From CAYWBI01 sp964456445 (lineage in GTDB: Bacteria > Calditrichota > Calditrichia > Calditrichales > J004): 10,370 bases of DNA. Location: assembly GCA_964456445.1 (NCBI GenBank), contig CAYWBI010000137.1:1-10370 (forward strand). Direction: 5' to 3'. Position numbers and translations under genes: made by a program. Positions 1 through 6,396 of this stretch are shown piece by piece (position 1 is the stretch's first letter; each line of letters starts with the position of its first letter). The notes under the pieces are model-generated. The model was not told where the DNA came from. It saw only the letters and a program-made list of their open reading frames with translations, and ran no database searches.

Positions 1-393
1 CATGCCGGCATATACCTTTATTTGCTTATAAGGGCTAAAATAATAGATGAGCTGCGAAGTAATGTCAATATTCGTGTTATTTCTTTCCGTATCATATTTA
101 AAGGAAGTTGTATCTGTGTTTCTTTCATATTTAAAATCGCCGTTGTCTTGACTGCCGCGAAGACCGACACCAACGCGTAAGGCAAGCCGGTCGCTGAAAT
201 GATATTTGTATGATAGTGTTGCCCCCTGAAAACTGGAAATCCTAAAAAAATCAACAACGCTAAATTGTAGGCTATGTTTGGTAAAATGAAAAGAACCCGC
301 TTTTAAGGAATCCTTTGGCGCCTGGGCAAAAAGCGATGTGGCAAAAAGCAAAAATAACCCGATAAACAGAATATGAAGAGATCGACTGGACAT
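1..393 (-). CDS. Outer-membrane beta-barrel protein, N-terminal part (runs off the window)
   Basis: A reading frame starts at ATG 393-391 and stays open to the window edge, giving 131 residues with no stop. Residues 1-24 form a signal peptide with a hydrophobic run (HILFIGLFLLFATSLFA) and a likely signal peptidase I cut at SLFA/QA. The mature part alternates polar and hydrophobic residues in beta-strand fashion, for example ATLSYKYHF, RLALRVGVGLR and SQLIYYFSPY, with a polar loop between. This resembles small outer-membrane barrels of the OMP_b-brl type; the function is unknown. The start is supported by AGGGG eight bases upstream. It is divergent from merR and separated from it by 264 bases, so there is no clear functional link to mercury resistance. 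The C-terminal part is missing because of the window boundary, not because of a visible mutation. Confidence 0.72.
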   Translation of the reverse strand, partial: MSSRSLHILFIGLFLLFATSLFAQAPKDSLKAGSFHFTKHSLQFSVVDFFRISSFQGATLSYKYHFSDRLALRVGVGLRGSQDNGDFKYERNTDTTSFKYDTERNNTNIDITSQLIYYFSPYKQIKVYAGM

Positions 394-657
394 GATGTTC
401 CCCTATGGTTGATAAACGGTTTGTATTTTTACCTAAAATACAGCAAAAAAGATGCCAATACCAGACAGTTATAAAAACAGGCATCTTGCCGCATTGATAA
501 AGCAAAAATGAATACCGGGTTAACTATTAATGTAACCATTGGGAACACTTTTTTATGCTTATCCGTATAGCTTAAGCAAATATGCATACAATTTTTGTCA
601 CATGCCTGCTTTTCATAAGTTACAACAATAATCAGCCACCGTCTAAAGGACAGACCC
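394..657. other. Divergent intergenic region between barrel gene and merR
   Basis: This 264-base AT-rich stretch should hold the promoters of the leftward barrel gene and rightward merR. No GTAC-N4-GTAC mercury-operator palindrome is present, so merR does not seem to repress itself through the same site as the structural genes. A TACAAT sequence at 587-592 could be a merR -10 element, but no good -35 lies at the right distance. An inverted repeat lies at 449-487. The merR ribosome site AAAGGA ends about seven bases before its ATG. Confidence 0.5.
449..487. repeat. Inverted repeat AAGATGCC / GGCATCTT
   Basis: Two perfectly complementary 8-base arms (449-456 and 480-487) are separated by 23 bases. 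In the leftward transcript it would lie in or just upstream of the 5' leader of the barrel gene. It could be an operator or a leader hairpin. No T-run follows the right arm, so it is not an obvious terminator. Chance is possible at this arm length. Confidence 0.35.
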
Positions 658-1065
658 ATGGGAACACATTTAACGATTGGAAAATTGGCCCAGGCCGCAA
701 ACGTGAACATTGAAACGATCCGTTACTATGAACGGATAGAACTTTTGCCCTATGCCAAACGCAATGCTTCCGGTTACCGGTATTACGGCAATGATGATTT
801 ACACCGTCTGCACTTTATTGGACTGGCCAAAAGACATGGTTTTTCCCTGAATGAGATAAAGGATCTTTTGGAACTACGCGTGGACCCGCAGCGCAGTTGT
901 GAAGACGTCCGTCAACATGCCCAGGAAAAAGTTGATGAGATCAATGTTAAAATTACGGAACTGAAACAAATAAAACGCGCTTTACAGCAACTCATCTCAA
1001 CCTGTCATCAGCATAGTCCCGATAGCGATTGTCCTATATTAGAAGCTTTTGAGCAGGGGGAATAA
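658..1065 (+). CDS. merR: Mercury-responsive MerR transcriptional regulator
   Basis: This is a 135-residue cytoplasmic regulator of the MerR family. Residues 5-28 form the N-terminal helix-turn-helix (TIGKLAQAANVNIETIRYYE), followed by the wing with GYRYY at 39-43. A long dimerisation helix spans about 81-115. Three cysteines, C81, C116 (in TCHQH) and C125 (in DCPI), have the spacing of the Hg(II) ligands known in Tn501 MerR (C82, C117, C126). This separates it from Zn, Cu or redox-sensing relatives. Length matches the family, usually about 135-145. The start is supported by AAAGGA seven bases upstream. Known family behaviour is to bind a dyad between -35 and -10, repress without mercury and activate with Hg(II). 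Here merR is co-oriented with and upstream of the structural genes, not divergent as in Tn21 and Tn501, and a terminator follows it, so it is probably a separate transcript. Confidence 0.95.
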   Translation: MGTHLTIGKLAQAANVNIETIRYYERIELLPYAKRNASGYRYYGNDDLHRLHFIGLAKRHGFSLNEIKDLLELRVDPQRSCEDVRQHAQEKVDEINVKITELKQIKRALQQLISTCHQHSPDSDCPILEAFEQGE

Positions 1066-1194
1066 AGAAAACAGCGAGCTAAAGTATTGCCCATTCTGAT
1101 CCATAAGACAACACTAAAATACAGTCGGGACGGGTGTCCATAGGATTGGCATCTTTCGCGTGGTGAGGTAACAGTTATAAAATCTATTTTCCCG

Positions 1195-1223
1195 GATACG
1201 GAACCGGCCGGTATCATTTTTTT
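1195..1223 (+). terminator. Intrinsic terminator after merR
   Basis: GATAC at 1195-1199 pairs with GTATC at 1211-1215, extended by GG/CC pairing with one bulged G and a loop AACCGG. ATTTTTTTAC follows immediately, giving the U-run of a rho-independent terminator. It lies 130 bases after the merR stop and before the merTP operator, so it would insulate merR transcription from the operon. Confidence 0.55.
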
Positions 1224-1257
1224 ACTTTTGTGACACTTTTTTTACATTTCCTAAACA

Positions 1258-1273
1258 CTGTACCATGGTACAG
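1258..1273 (+). promoter_or_regulatory. mer operator: perfect 16-base palindrome for MerR
   Basis: CTGTACCATGGTACAG is a perfect palindrome. Its core GTAC-N4-GTAC is the same as that of the characterised Tn501/Tn21 mer operator (CCGTACatgaGTACGG). A TATATT at 1280-1285 is a plausible -10 element, six bases beyond the dyad, with transcription starting around 1292. The -35 is poor: TAAACA at 1252-1257 abuts the dyad but leaves a 22-base spacer, and ACACTG at 1255-1260 would give 19. A long spacer with a weak core is expected for a MerR-activated promoter. The exact core hexamers are uncertain; the dyad is not. Confidence 0.85.
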
Positions 1274-1330
1274 GTTTCGTATATTGCTCCTGAATATAAA
1301 AACAGAGTTTAATAAAATTTGGAGAATATC

Positions 1331-1957
1331 ATGAATGCACCTATCGATCCAGCCAAAAAAGAGCGCCGTACCATTGCCGGGGTTATCATTGCCGCCATCG
1401 CCGCATCCGTGTGCTGTGTGGGGCCTTTGCTACTATTGGGATTGGGCATTGGTGGCGCCTGGGTGGGTAACCTTACCGCGCTCGAGCCATTTCGTCCTTA
1501 CCTAATGGCCCTGACCCTTGGTGTACTGGCCTATGCCTTTTATAAAATCTATAAGCCGAAAGCTGAGGCCTGCGTGCCCGGTAGTTATTGCGCCAATCCA
1601 AAATCGGACAAGATCAATAAAATAACCTTATGGGTCAGTACGGTTTTTGTGATCGGTTTGCTGGCCACACCGGACATTGCCTCTTATATGGCTTCCAATC
1701 AGGCACAGGCGGTAGAGCATACAGCATTGGCAGCCAACATCAAACAAATCACACTTGATGTGCCCGGCATGTCCTGTCCGGCATGTCCGTTTACCGTACA
1801 GAAAAGCCTTAAAAAACTGGATGGCGTGGTTTCGGCCAGGGCCGATTTAGATACCAAAAAGGCCGTGGTAAAATACGATCCGCAAAAAGTAACGTTACAA
1901 GCCATGATCGAAGCTACCACCAATGCCGGTTATCCATCAGCAGTGGAAAACAAATAA
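1331..1957 (+). CDS. merTP: Mercuric transport fusion protein MerTP
   Basis: This 208-residue inner-membrane protein joins a MerT-type transporter to a MerP-type HMA domain. The first membrane segment (about 14-36) carries the CC pair at 28-29 (SVCCVGP), which takes Hg(II) from the periplasmic side in MerT. A second segment covers about 56-73. C81 and C87 (ACVPGSYC) match the MerT cytoplasmic-loop cysteine pair. A third segment (about 98-115) leads to an HMA domain at 138-206 with PGMSCPAC (C149, C152). MerTP fusions are a known family. I chose ATG 1331 because GGAG lies seven bases upstream; a TTG at 1319 in the same frame would overlap that ribosome site. It is the first gene of the operon after the MerR operator. 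After the third segment the HMA domain should face the periplasm and replace a separate MerP. Confidence 0.93.
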   Translation: MNAPIDPAKKERRTIAGVIIAAIAASVCCVGPLLLLGLGIGGAWVGNLTALEPFRPYLMALTLGVLAYAFYKIYKPKAEACVPGSYCANPKSDKINKITLWVSTVFVIGLLATPDIASYMASNQAQAVEHTALAANIKQITLDVPGMSCPACPFTVQKSLKKLDGVVSARADLDTKKAVVKYDPQKVTLQAMIEATTNAGYPSAVENK

Positions 1958-1972
1958 GGGGTTGAAACTATA

Positions 1973-2776
1973 ATGGCTTTCAATGAAATAAAATCACCAA
2001 TGGCAAAAATAATTCATATTACTATGAATCTGGCTTTGCTTCTTTTCACCCCTTTGCTTGCCCATGAGCCGCTTTTTGGATTGGGGCCTCACACCATTTA
2101 TGAAGGAGGATATGCATTTGAATCAGAGATTGAATCCGAAGCGGGTAGTTTAACAAATCAATTTGAGCTATTATATGGCGTTACACCGGACTGGGCTATA
2201 ACCATTGCACTGCCCTATGCCTTTGATTCCAACGGGTTTGGCCGATCCGTTTTGCGTACAAAATACCGGTTTTACAGAAAAGATATGAAGGGAGCAAGTC
2301 GGCAGGCGGCACTGCATACAGGCATTATCCTTCCAAAAGGCAATACCTTAAACAACGTCACTGATTATTTTGCCGGTGTTTCCATCGGGTATGAATCCCG
2401 TCGTCATTATTTTTTCTCATCGGTTCAGTACCGCTATAACAACACGTCTGCCAATCTGGAACGCGGAAATGTGTTAAAATATGATGTTGCTTATGGCATA
2501 CGGCCTTGGCTTTTACATTATTTACGCCCGGATCCCGTTTTTTTAATTGAATTCAATGGCTATTTTATGGATAAAAATGTATTCAATAAAATAACAATTC
2601 AAAATAGTGGTGGCAGTGTTTTAAGTTTGTCCCCCGGCTTATTGTTCAGTTATCGCAATATCATGTTAAAGGCCGGCTTAAAAATCCCGGTATACAATGG
2701 TTTAAATGGAAAACAGTCCGCACCGGATATTACCTATGTTGCCGGACTGGAATTTCATTTTCCACCACTTTATTAA
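1973..2776 (+). CDS. Predicted outer-membrane beta-barrel protein in the mer operon
   Basis: This is a 267-residue protein with a signal sequence, a hydrophobic run (NLALLLFTPLLA) ending near residue 30, and a mature start HEPLFGLGPHTIYEGG. The rest alternates in beta-strand fashion with aromatic girdle residues (FELLYGV, WAITIALPYAF, YFFSSVQYRYN, PWLLHYL, LLFSYRNIMLKAGLKI) and ends in an aromatic-rich strand, FHFPPLY, as outer-membrane barrels do. AAGGGG eleven bases upstream supports ATG 1973. ATG 2000, giving a shorter leader, has no ribosome site. It lies 15 bases after merTP and 16 before the MerP-like gene, so it is co-transcribed. The position suggests a pore or metal-handling role at the outer membrane, but no known mer gene has this role for certain, and the substrate is inferred from context only. 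It recalls the broad Phenol_MetA_deg-like barrel group, which I cannot confirm. Confidence 0.75.
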   Translation: MAFNEIKSPMAKIIHITMNLALLLFTPLLAHEPLFGLGPHTIYEGGYAFESEIESEAGSLTNQFELLYGVTPDWAITIALPYAFDSNGFGRSVLRTKYRFYRKDMKGASRQAALHTGIILPKGNTLNNVTDYFAGVSIGYESRRHYFFSSVQYRYNNTSANLERGNVLKYDVAYGIRPWLLHYLRPDPVFLIEFNGYFMDKNVFNKITIQNSGGSVLSLSPGLLFSYRNIMLKAGLKIPVYNGLNGKQSAPDITYVAGLEFHFPPLY

Positions 2777-2792
2777 TCAAAGGAGGTTCATC

Positions 2793-3164
2793 ATGGATGA
2801 ATCAAAAAAACGCAAACAATTCATCGCTCTTTTTTTTCTAATAATTATGATTAGTGTTCCGCTCTTTGCACAGGAAAAAACAAAAGCGCCCGTAAAAACA
2901 CAAGACAATCAAATTCAGGCTGAGGTTGATGGCTTGTCTTGCCCTTTTTGTGCCTATGGACTGGAAAAAAAGTTAAAAGCCATTCCGGCCATTGACAAAC
3001 TGGATATCGATATTAACAAAGGGTTGATAAAAATATATCTAAAAGACGGCCAAAAGGTTAACAAGAAAGATATCAATACAAAAGTAGCCGAAGCCGGTTT
3101 TACATTGCGAAAACTGGTTATTGACGGCAAGGAATACAAATTTGATAACTCAAAAGTACAATAA
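2793..3164 (+). CDS. Exported MerP-like heavy-metal-associated (HMA) protein
   Basis: This is a 123-residue protein with a signal peptide (hydrophobic stretch about 10-25, IALFFLIIMISVPLFA) and a likely cut at LFA/QE. A single HMA domain spans about 41-110, with the metal motif GLSCPFC (C50, C53) in the first loop and the usual beta-alpha-beta-beta-alpha-beta pattern. Classical MerP is about 91 residues, so this one has a longer lysine-rich linker and a short extra tail (DGKEYKFDNSKVQ). AGGAGG at 2781-2786, six bases before ATG 2793, is the strongest ribosome site in the operon and fixes the start. It probably binds Hg(II) in the periplasm and hands it to MerTP or to the next gene's product. 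It is a second MerP-type domain beside the one fused to MerT. A copper-chaperone role is possible but less likely here. Confidence 0.82.
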   Translation: MDESKKRKQFIALFFLIIMISVPLFAQEKTKAPVKTQDNQIQAEVDGLSCPFCAYGLEKKLKAIPAIDKLDIDINKGLIKIYLKDGQKVNKKDINTKVAEAGFTLRKLVIDGKEYKFDNSKVQ

Positions 3165-3167
3165 CTT

Positions 3168-3548
3168 ATGAACTCATCAAAAATAGTACGTTTTTTTACA
3201 CTTTTCACATCAACAGGTACCTTGTTATGCTGTGCCCTTCCGGCAACACTTGCAGCTATTGCCGGGGGAACGGCGGTTACCTCGCTGATCAGCACGCTGC
3301 CCTGGCTGGTTCCCCTTTCACGCCATAAGGTATGGATTTTTCTGGCTGCGGGAATATTATTGTTGATAAGTGGAATATTTACATTTCGTCCACAAAGCAA
3401 ACTGGCCTGTTCCATTTCAGGCGGCCAGGGCTGCGAAGTGGCAAACAGTTTTTCAAAAATGATGTTTTATCTATCTATCGGTATTTATAGTATCGGATTA
3501 TTTTTTGCTTATTTTTTAACACCCATACTACGTTGGCTGGATGCATGA
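3168..3548 (+). CDS. Small MerT-like membrane protein with two cysteine pairs
   Basis: This 126-residue inner-membrane protein has three predicted segments: about 14-42, 55-73 and 98-121. The first carries a CC pair at 21-22 (LLCCALPA), like MerT. A loop pair C81 and C89 (LACSISGGQGCE) follows the second segment, at the place where MerT has its own loop pair. The layout is that of a MerT-type mercury importer, but the sequence differs clearly from MerTP and is not the four-segment MerC. I recall similar unnamed proteins (LLCCALPA, then SxHKxW, then a third segment beginning near YxxSxGIY) next to metal genes, so it may be a distinct importer family. It starts three bases after the preceding stop with no good ribosome site, so translation is probably coupled to the MerP-like gene. 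The Hg(II) role is inferred. Confidence 0.72.
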   Translation: MNSSKIVRFFTLFTSTGTLLCCALPATLAAIAGGTAVTSLISTLPWLVPLSRHKVWIFLAAGILLLISGIFTFRPQSKLACSISGGQGCEVANSFSKMMFYLSIGIYSIGLFFAYFLTPILRWLDA

Positions 3549-3550
3549 TC

Positions 3551-3760
3551 ATGAAAAGATATATGCAGCTTTTTTTATTAAGTGTTTTGTTTGTTAATGT
3601 GCAAAACAGTCTGACCCAGGGCCCGCTGGCTTCTGGAATCATCCGTTCAGTTGCCCGTCGTGGATACACGCAGCGCAGACTATTTAAAGGATTCCCTGCG
3701 GCTGACGCTTGGCTTCCGCTATCTTTTAAACATTTAGAAAGGTTAAATTATGAAAATTAA
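3551..3760 (+). CDS. Possible 69-residue small secreted protein, unknown
   Basis: An open frame starts at ATG 3551, two bases after the preceding stop, and ends at TAA 3758-3760 inside the first codons of merA. The N-terminus (MKRYMQLFLLSVLFVNV) looks like a signal peptide or membrane segment. The remainder is basic and rich in arginine and aromatics (SVARRGYTQRRLFKG) with no motif I recognise. The 201-base gap it fills is otherwise long for this tight operon, which favours a gene. There is no convincing ribosome site, and merA's own site (AAAGG at 3738-3742) lies inside it. It has no cysteine, so direct mercury binding is unlikely. It could equally be non-coding. Confidence 0.35.
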   Translation: MKRYMQLFLLSVLFVNVQNSLTQGPLASGIIRSVARRGYTQRRLFKGFPAADAWLPLSFKHLERLNYEN

Positions 3761-5390
3761 AACCCTGCAGCTCGATATAAAAGGCATGACCTGCGACCAT
3801 TGCGCATCGACCATTGCCAAAAAATTAGAAGCCGATGGTATCATGGATAAGTCGGTCAGCTATCCCGAAGCCGGCGCCAGTGTTTCATACGACGAAAGTA
3901 AGATCAGCAGCGCAGAGATCGCCGATTTGGTGAACAGCACCGGCCATTACAAGGTGGTAGGCAGCAGTGAAATCAGTTCAGCAGCAGACAACGCAAAACA
4001 CCTGATCATCATCGGCGGCGGATCGGCGGCTTTTGCGGCCACAATCGAAGCCCGTGAACAAGGCGCCGTGGTAACCATGATCAACGACGGTCTGCCCATC
4101 GGTGGCACCTGTGTAAATGTGGGCTGCGTTCCGTCCAAAAATCTGATCCGCGCAGCGGAAAGCCTGCACAAGGCCAACAACAATCCCTTTCCGGGCGTTG
4201 AAAGCTCGGCACGGCTGACCGATTTTAAGGAAGTGATCCGTCAAAAACGGGAACTGGTACTGGAACTGCGTCAGCAAAAATATATCAATGTGGTCAGGGA
4301 TATGGAAAATTTTCATCAAATCGACGGGCGGGCCACGGTGGTCTCCCCCATTTCCGTGGAAGTAAACGGTGAGCTGATCAAAGGAAGCCACATCTTATTG
4401 GCCACCGGCGCGCGGCCACTTATCCCCAATATCCCCGGTTTGAACGATGTACCCTACCTGACCAATGAAAGCGCCTTTGAATTAAACGAACTGCCGGAAT
4501 CGCTTATTGTACTGGGCGGCCGTTATATCGCCCTGGAGATTGCCCAGATGTTTGCCCGGTTAGGCAGCAGGGTTACGGTATTGCAACGCTCCAGGCGCAT
4601 AATGCCCACGGAAAGCGAAGACCTGACCACGGCCATGACGGGCTATCTGAGCGATGAGGGGCTGAACGTCGTTACGGGCAATGACCTGCAACGGGTATCC
4701 GAAAAAGAGGACCGGATTGTGGTGGAAAGCAAAGTAAACGGCATATTAAAAACCTTTGAGGCGGATAAGATTATTGTTGCCACCGGTCGCCGCCCCAATA
4801 CCGACGGTATGGGGCTTATCGAAAACAGCGTTAAACTAACCGGCAGCGGCGCCATCGAAACGGACGCTTACCTGCAGACCGGCGCCCCTACCATCTACGC
4901 CGCCGGCGATGTCCTGGGCGATAATATGTTTGTCTATACCGCAGCCTATGAGGGCAAACTTGCGGTGAACAATATGTTCAACCCCGTCAAAAAGGCCGTC
5001 GATTATAGCGCCCTGGGCTGGGTGGTGTTCACCGATCCGCAGATTGCCGGTGTGGGTTTGGACGAGCGGCAAGCCGCGGCCCGGGGACTGGAGGCCGAAA
5101 GCGCCACCCTGCCGCTGAGTTATGTGCCACGCGCCATCGCCGCCCGTGACACACGCGGTTTTATCAAACTGATCCGCAACAAAAAAAACGATCAACTGCT
5201 CGGGGCGCGCATCCTGGCGCCCGAGGGTTCCGAGTTGCTGATGGAAGTTGCCACCGCCATCAAATTCGGCATAACCACCGAACAATTAAAAGAAATGTTC
5301 CACCCCTATCTGACGCTGAGTGAGGGGATCAAACTGGCAGCCATCACCTTTAGTAAAAGCGTGGAAGAGCTGAGCTGTTGCGCTACATGA
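3750..5390 (+). CDS. merA: Mercuric reductase MerA with one N-terminal HMA domain
   Basis: This 546-residue cytoplasmic flavoprotein reduces Hg(II) to volatile Hg(0) with NADPH. An HMA domain covers about 1-70 with GMTCDHC (C15, C18). A linker leads to the FAD-binding motif IIIGGGSAAFAA (86-97). The redox-active disulfide is GGTCVNVGCVPSK with C121 and C126. The NADPH-binding segment VLGGRYIALE lies near 254-263, and the second FAD motif TIYAAGDV near 380-387. The dimerisation domain ends in HPYLTLSEG (Y520, a conserved MerA tyrosine) and the C-terminal Hg-binding pair C543-C544 in SCCAT, which separates true MerA from lipoamide dehydrogenases. All key residues are present and the length is normal. 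AAAGG eight bases upstream supports ATG 3750. It is the last operon gene. One 60-base stretch I counted (4081-4140) is about 57% GC against 42% in the barrel gene (2401-2460). Confidence 0.97.
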   Translation: MKIKTLQLDIKGMTCDHCASTIAKKLEADGIMDKSVSYPEAGASVSYDESKISSAEIADLVNSTGHYKVVGSSEISSAADNAKHLIIIGGGSAAFAATIEAREQGAVVTMINDGLPIGGTCVNVGCVPSKNLIRAAESLHKANNNPFPGVESSARLTDFKEVIRQKRELVLELRQQKYINVVRDMENFHQIDGRATVVSPISVEVNGELIKGSHILLATGARPLIPNIPGLNDVPYLTNESAFELNELPESLIVLGGRYIALEIAQMFARLGSRVTVLQRSRRIMPTESEDLTTAMTGYLSDEGLNVVTGNDLQRVSEKEDRIVVESKVNGILKTFEADKIIVATGRRPNTDGMGLIENSVKLTGSGAIETDAYLQTGAPTIYAAGDVLGDNMFVYTAAYEGKLAVNNMFNPVKKAVDYSALGWVVFTDPQIAGVGLDERQAAARGLEAESATLPLSYVPRAIAARDTRGFIKLIRNKKNDQLLGARILAPEGSELLMEVATAIKFGITTEQLKEMFHPYLTLSEGIKLAAITFSKSVEELSCCAT

Positions 5391-5409
5391 TTGATTAGAA
5401 ATTACAGGC

Positions 5410-5435
5410 AGGGGCCAGAGATGAATTTGGCCCCT
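5410..5435. terminator. GC-rich hairpin after merA, between convergent transcripts
   Basis: AGGGGCCA (5410-5417) and TGGCCCCT (5428-5435) form a perfect 8-base stem with a 10-base loop, 20 bases after the merA stop. No real T-run follows on either strand, so it is a weak or factor-assisted terminator, or an mRNA-stabilising hairpin. It sits between merA and the leftward AbiE pair. Confidence 0.5.
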
Positions 5436-5562
5436 CTTGAATAATAGGATGGCTTTTGAAAATTGAAGCTAAATACTAAAGTAATATGAAGGATTAGGAC
5501 GACTAGCATAACGAGCCCCTATATAGTTTTGTATAAATGCATTTTGGGTCATTCATTCATAC

Positions 5563-6396
5563 CTATCCATTTACTCCACTAATAATTTCCTGAATTAAAT
5601 TTATATTATCCTCTAATGTCTTCCTATTGAAACGGCTAAAAAGTTCTGGTAATAAACTGTTTTCATTTATTTGAGCGCTTAGTAATGCAATCAGTTTGGC
5701 TTTCGTCTCATGCTGTCCTTCAAGAATTCTTGCAATATGCCTGCCCAAAAGCCTTGGCGGCAGGGCCGTATCCCAATTCAATTCTAACAGATCGTCATGA
5801 ACCGCAAAAATTTCATCTGTATAAATTTCTGCATATTTTTCTATGATAAAGTTTATGTCATTAATATCCCTTACCCGATCATAGGGTTTGCATTCCCAGG
5901 CAAAAAATTTCAGTAAACAGATTCCGGCCAGGGAAGACACTTGTATTTTAAAACCATCTTCAAATTCTACTTCTTCGGTATGCGGCTGATTTTCCTGTAA
6001 TCCAATTACGGATATTTCTTCTATACGCCTGCCTTTTAAGGTGACAACACGTTCAGCCGATTCGATTGAGCCAAACGGTAACAGGTCAATTAACGTATCG
6101 TCCGTATATTTTAATCGATACGGCTCGGCTGTTTCTTCGAAACTATAGTGCGTTTTTAAATCATCCAAAAGTTGATCATATCCAGCTTGTTCATTGACTA
6201 ATATCGCAAAGTCTATGTCATGCGTGGCGCGCGGGGCTTCTATATCGTGTTTGCCTGTCAGCTGGATGTCCCGGGCAATGGCGCCAATTAGATAGAAATC
6301 TATCTCCCTTTCCGATAGGGCCTTTTCCAATACTTTCAGGATTTCTTCTAAATTTTTAAATCGAATTTTACTGAATCGTATTGGCAAGGTATTCAT
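5563..6396 (-). CDS. AbiEii-like nucleotidyltransferase toxin of a type IV toxin-antitoxin system
   Basis: This 277-residue protein has a nucleotidyltransferase fold like AbiEii/COG4849 proteins. FYLIGAIARD (35-43) is the glycine-containing first motif. THDIDFAI (58-65) carries the metal-binding pair D60-x-D62. D104 in LIDLLPFG is the likely third acid. LLKFFAWECK (161-170) with RVRDINDINF (174-183) matches the later K/D motif of the family. Known relatives transfer nucleotides, for example to tRNA, and stop growth unless checked by the antitoxin. I chose ATG 6396 over 6432 because AAAAGGAT lies just upstream of it. The gene overlaps the end of the antitoxin gene by 29 bases, so expression is coupled. 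All predicted catalytic residues are present, so the toxin appears intact. The target is unknown. Confidence 0.82.
   Translation of the reverse strand: MNTLPIRFSKIRFKNLEEILKVLEKALSEREIDFYLIGAIARDIQLTGKHDIEAPRATHDIDFAILVNEQAGYDQLLDDLKTHYSFEETAEPYRLKYTDDTLIDLLPFGSIESAERVVTLKGRRIEEISVIGLQENQPHTEEVEFEDGFKIQVSSLAGICLLKFFAWECKPYDRVRDINDINFIIEKYAEIYTDEIFAVHDDLLELNWDTALPPRLLGRHIARILEGQHETKAKLIALLSAQINENSLLPELFSRFNRKTLEDNINLIQEIISGVNG

Noticed and set aside
272..505. 77-codon minus-strand frame over the barrel gene start
   Set aside because: It is a shadow in another frame; the frame from ATG 393 has a proper signal peptide and ribosome site.
1319..1330. Upstream TTG start extending MerTP by four residues
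   Set aside because: It would overlap the GGAG ribosome site that serves ATG 1331, which is the better start.
2706..2792. Upstream extension of the MerP-like protein to ATG 2706
   Set aside because: The extra residues are the barrel gene read in another frame; AGGAGG and a signal peptide fix the start at 2793.
4836..5285. 149-codon minus-strand frame inside merA
   Set aside because: Antisense shadow of a clearly intact merA; long only because of the higher GC there.
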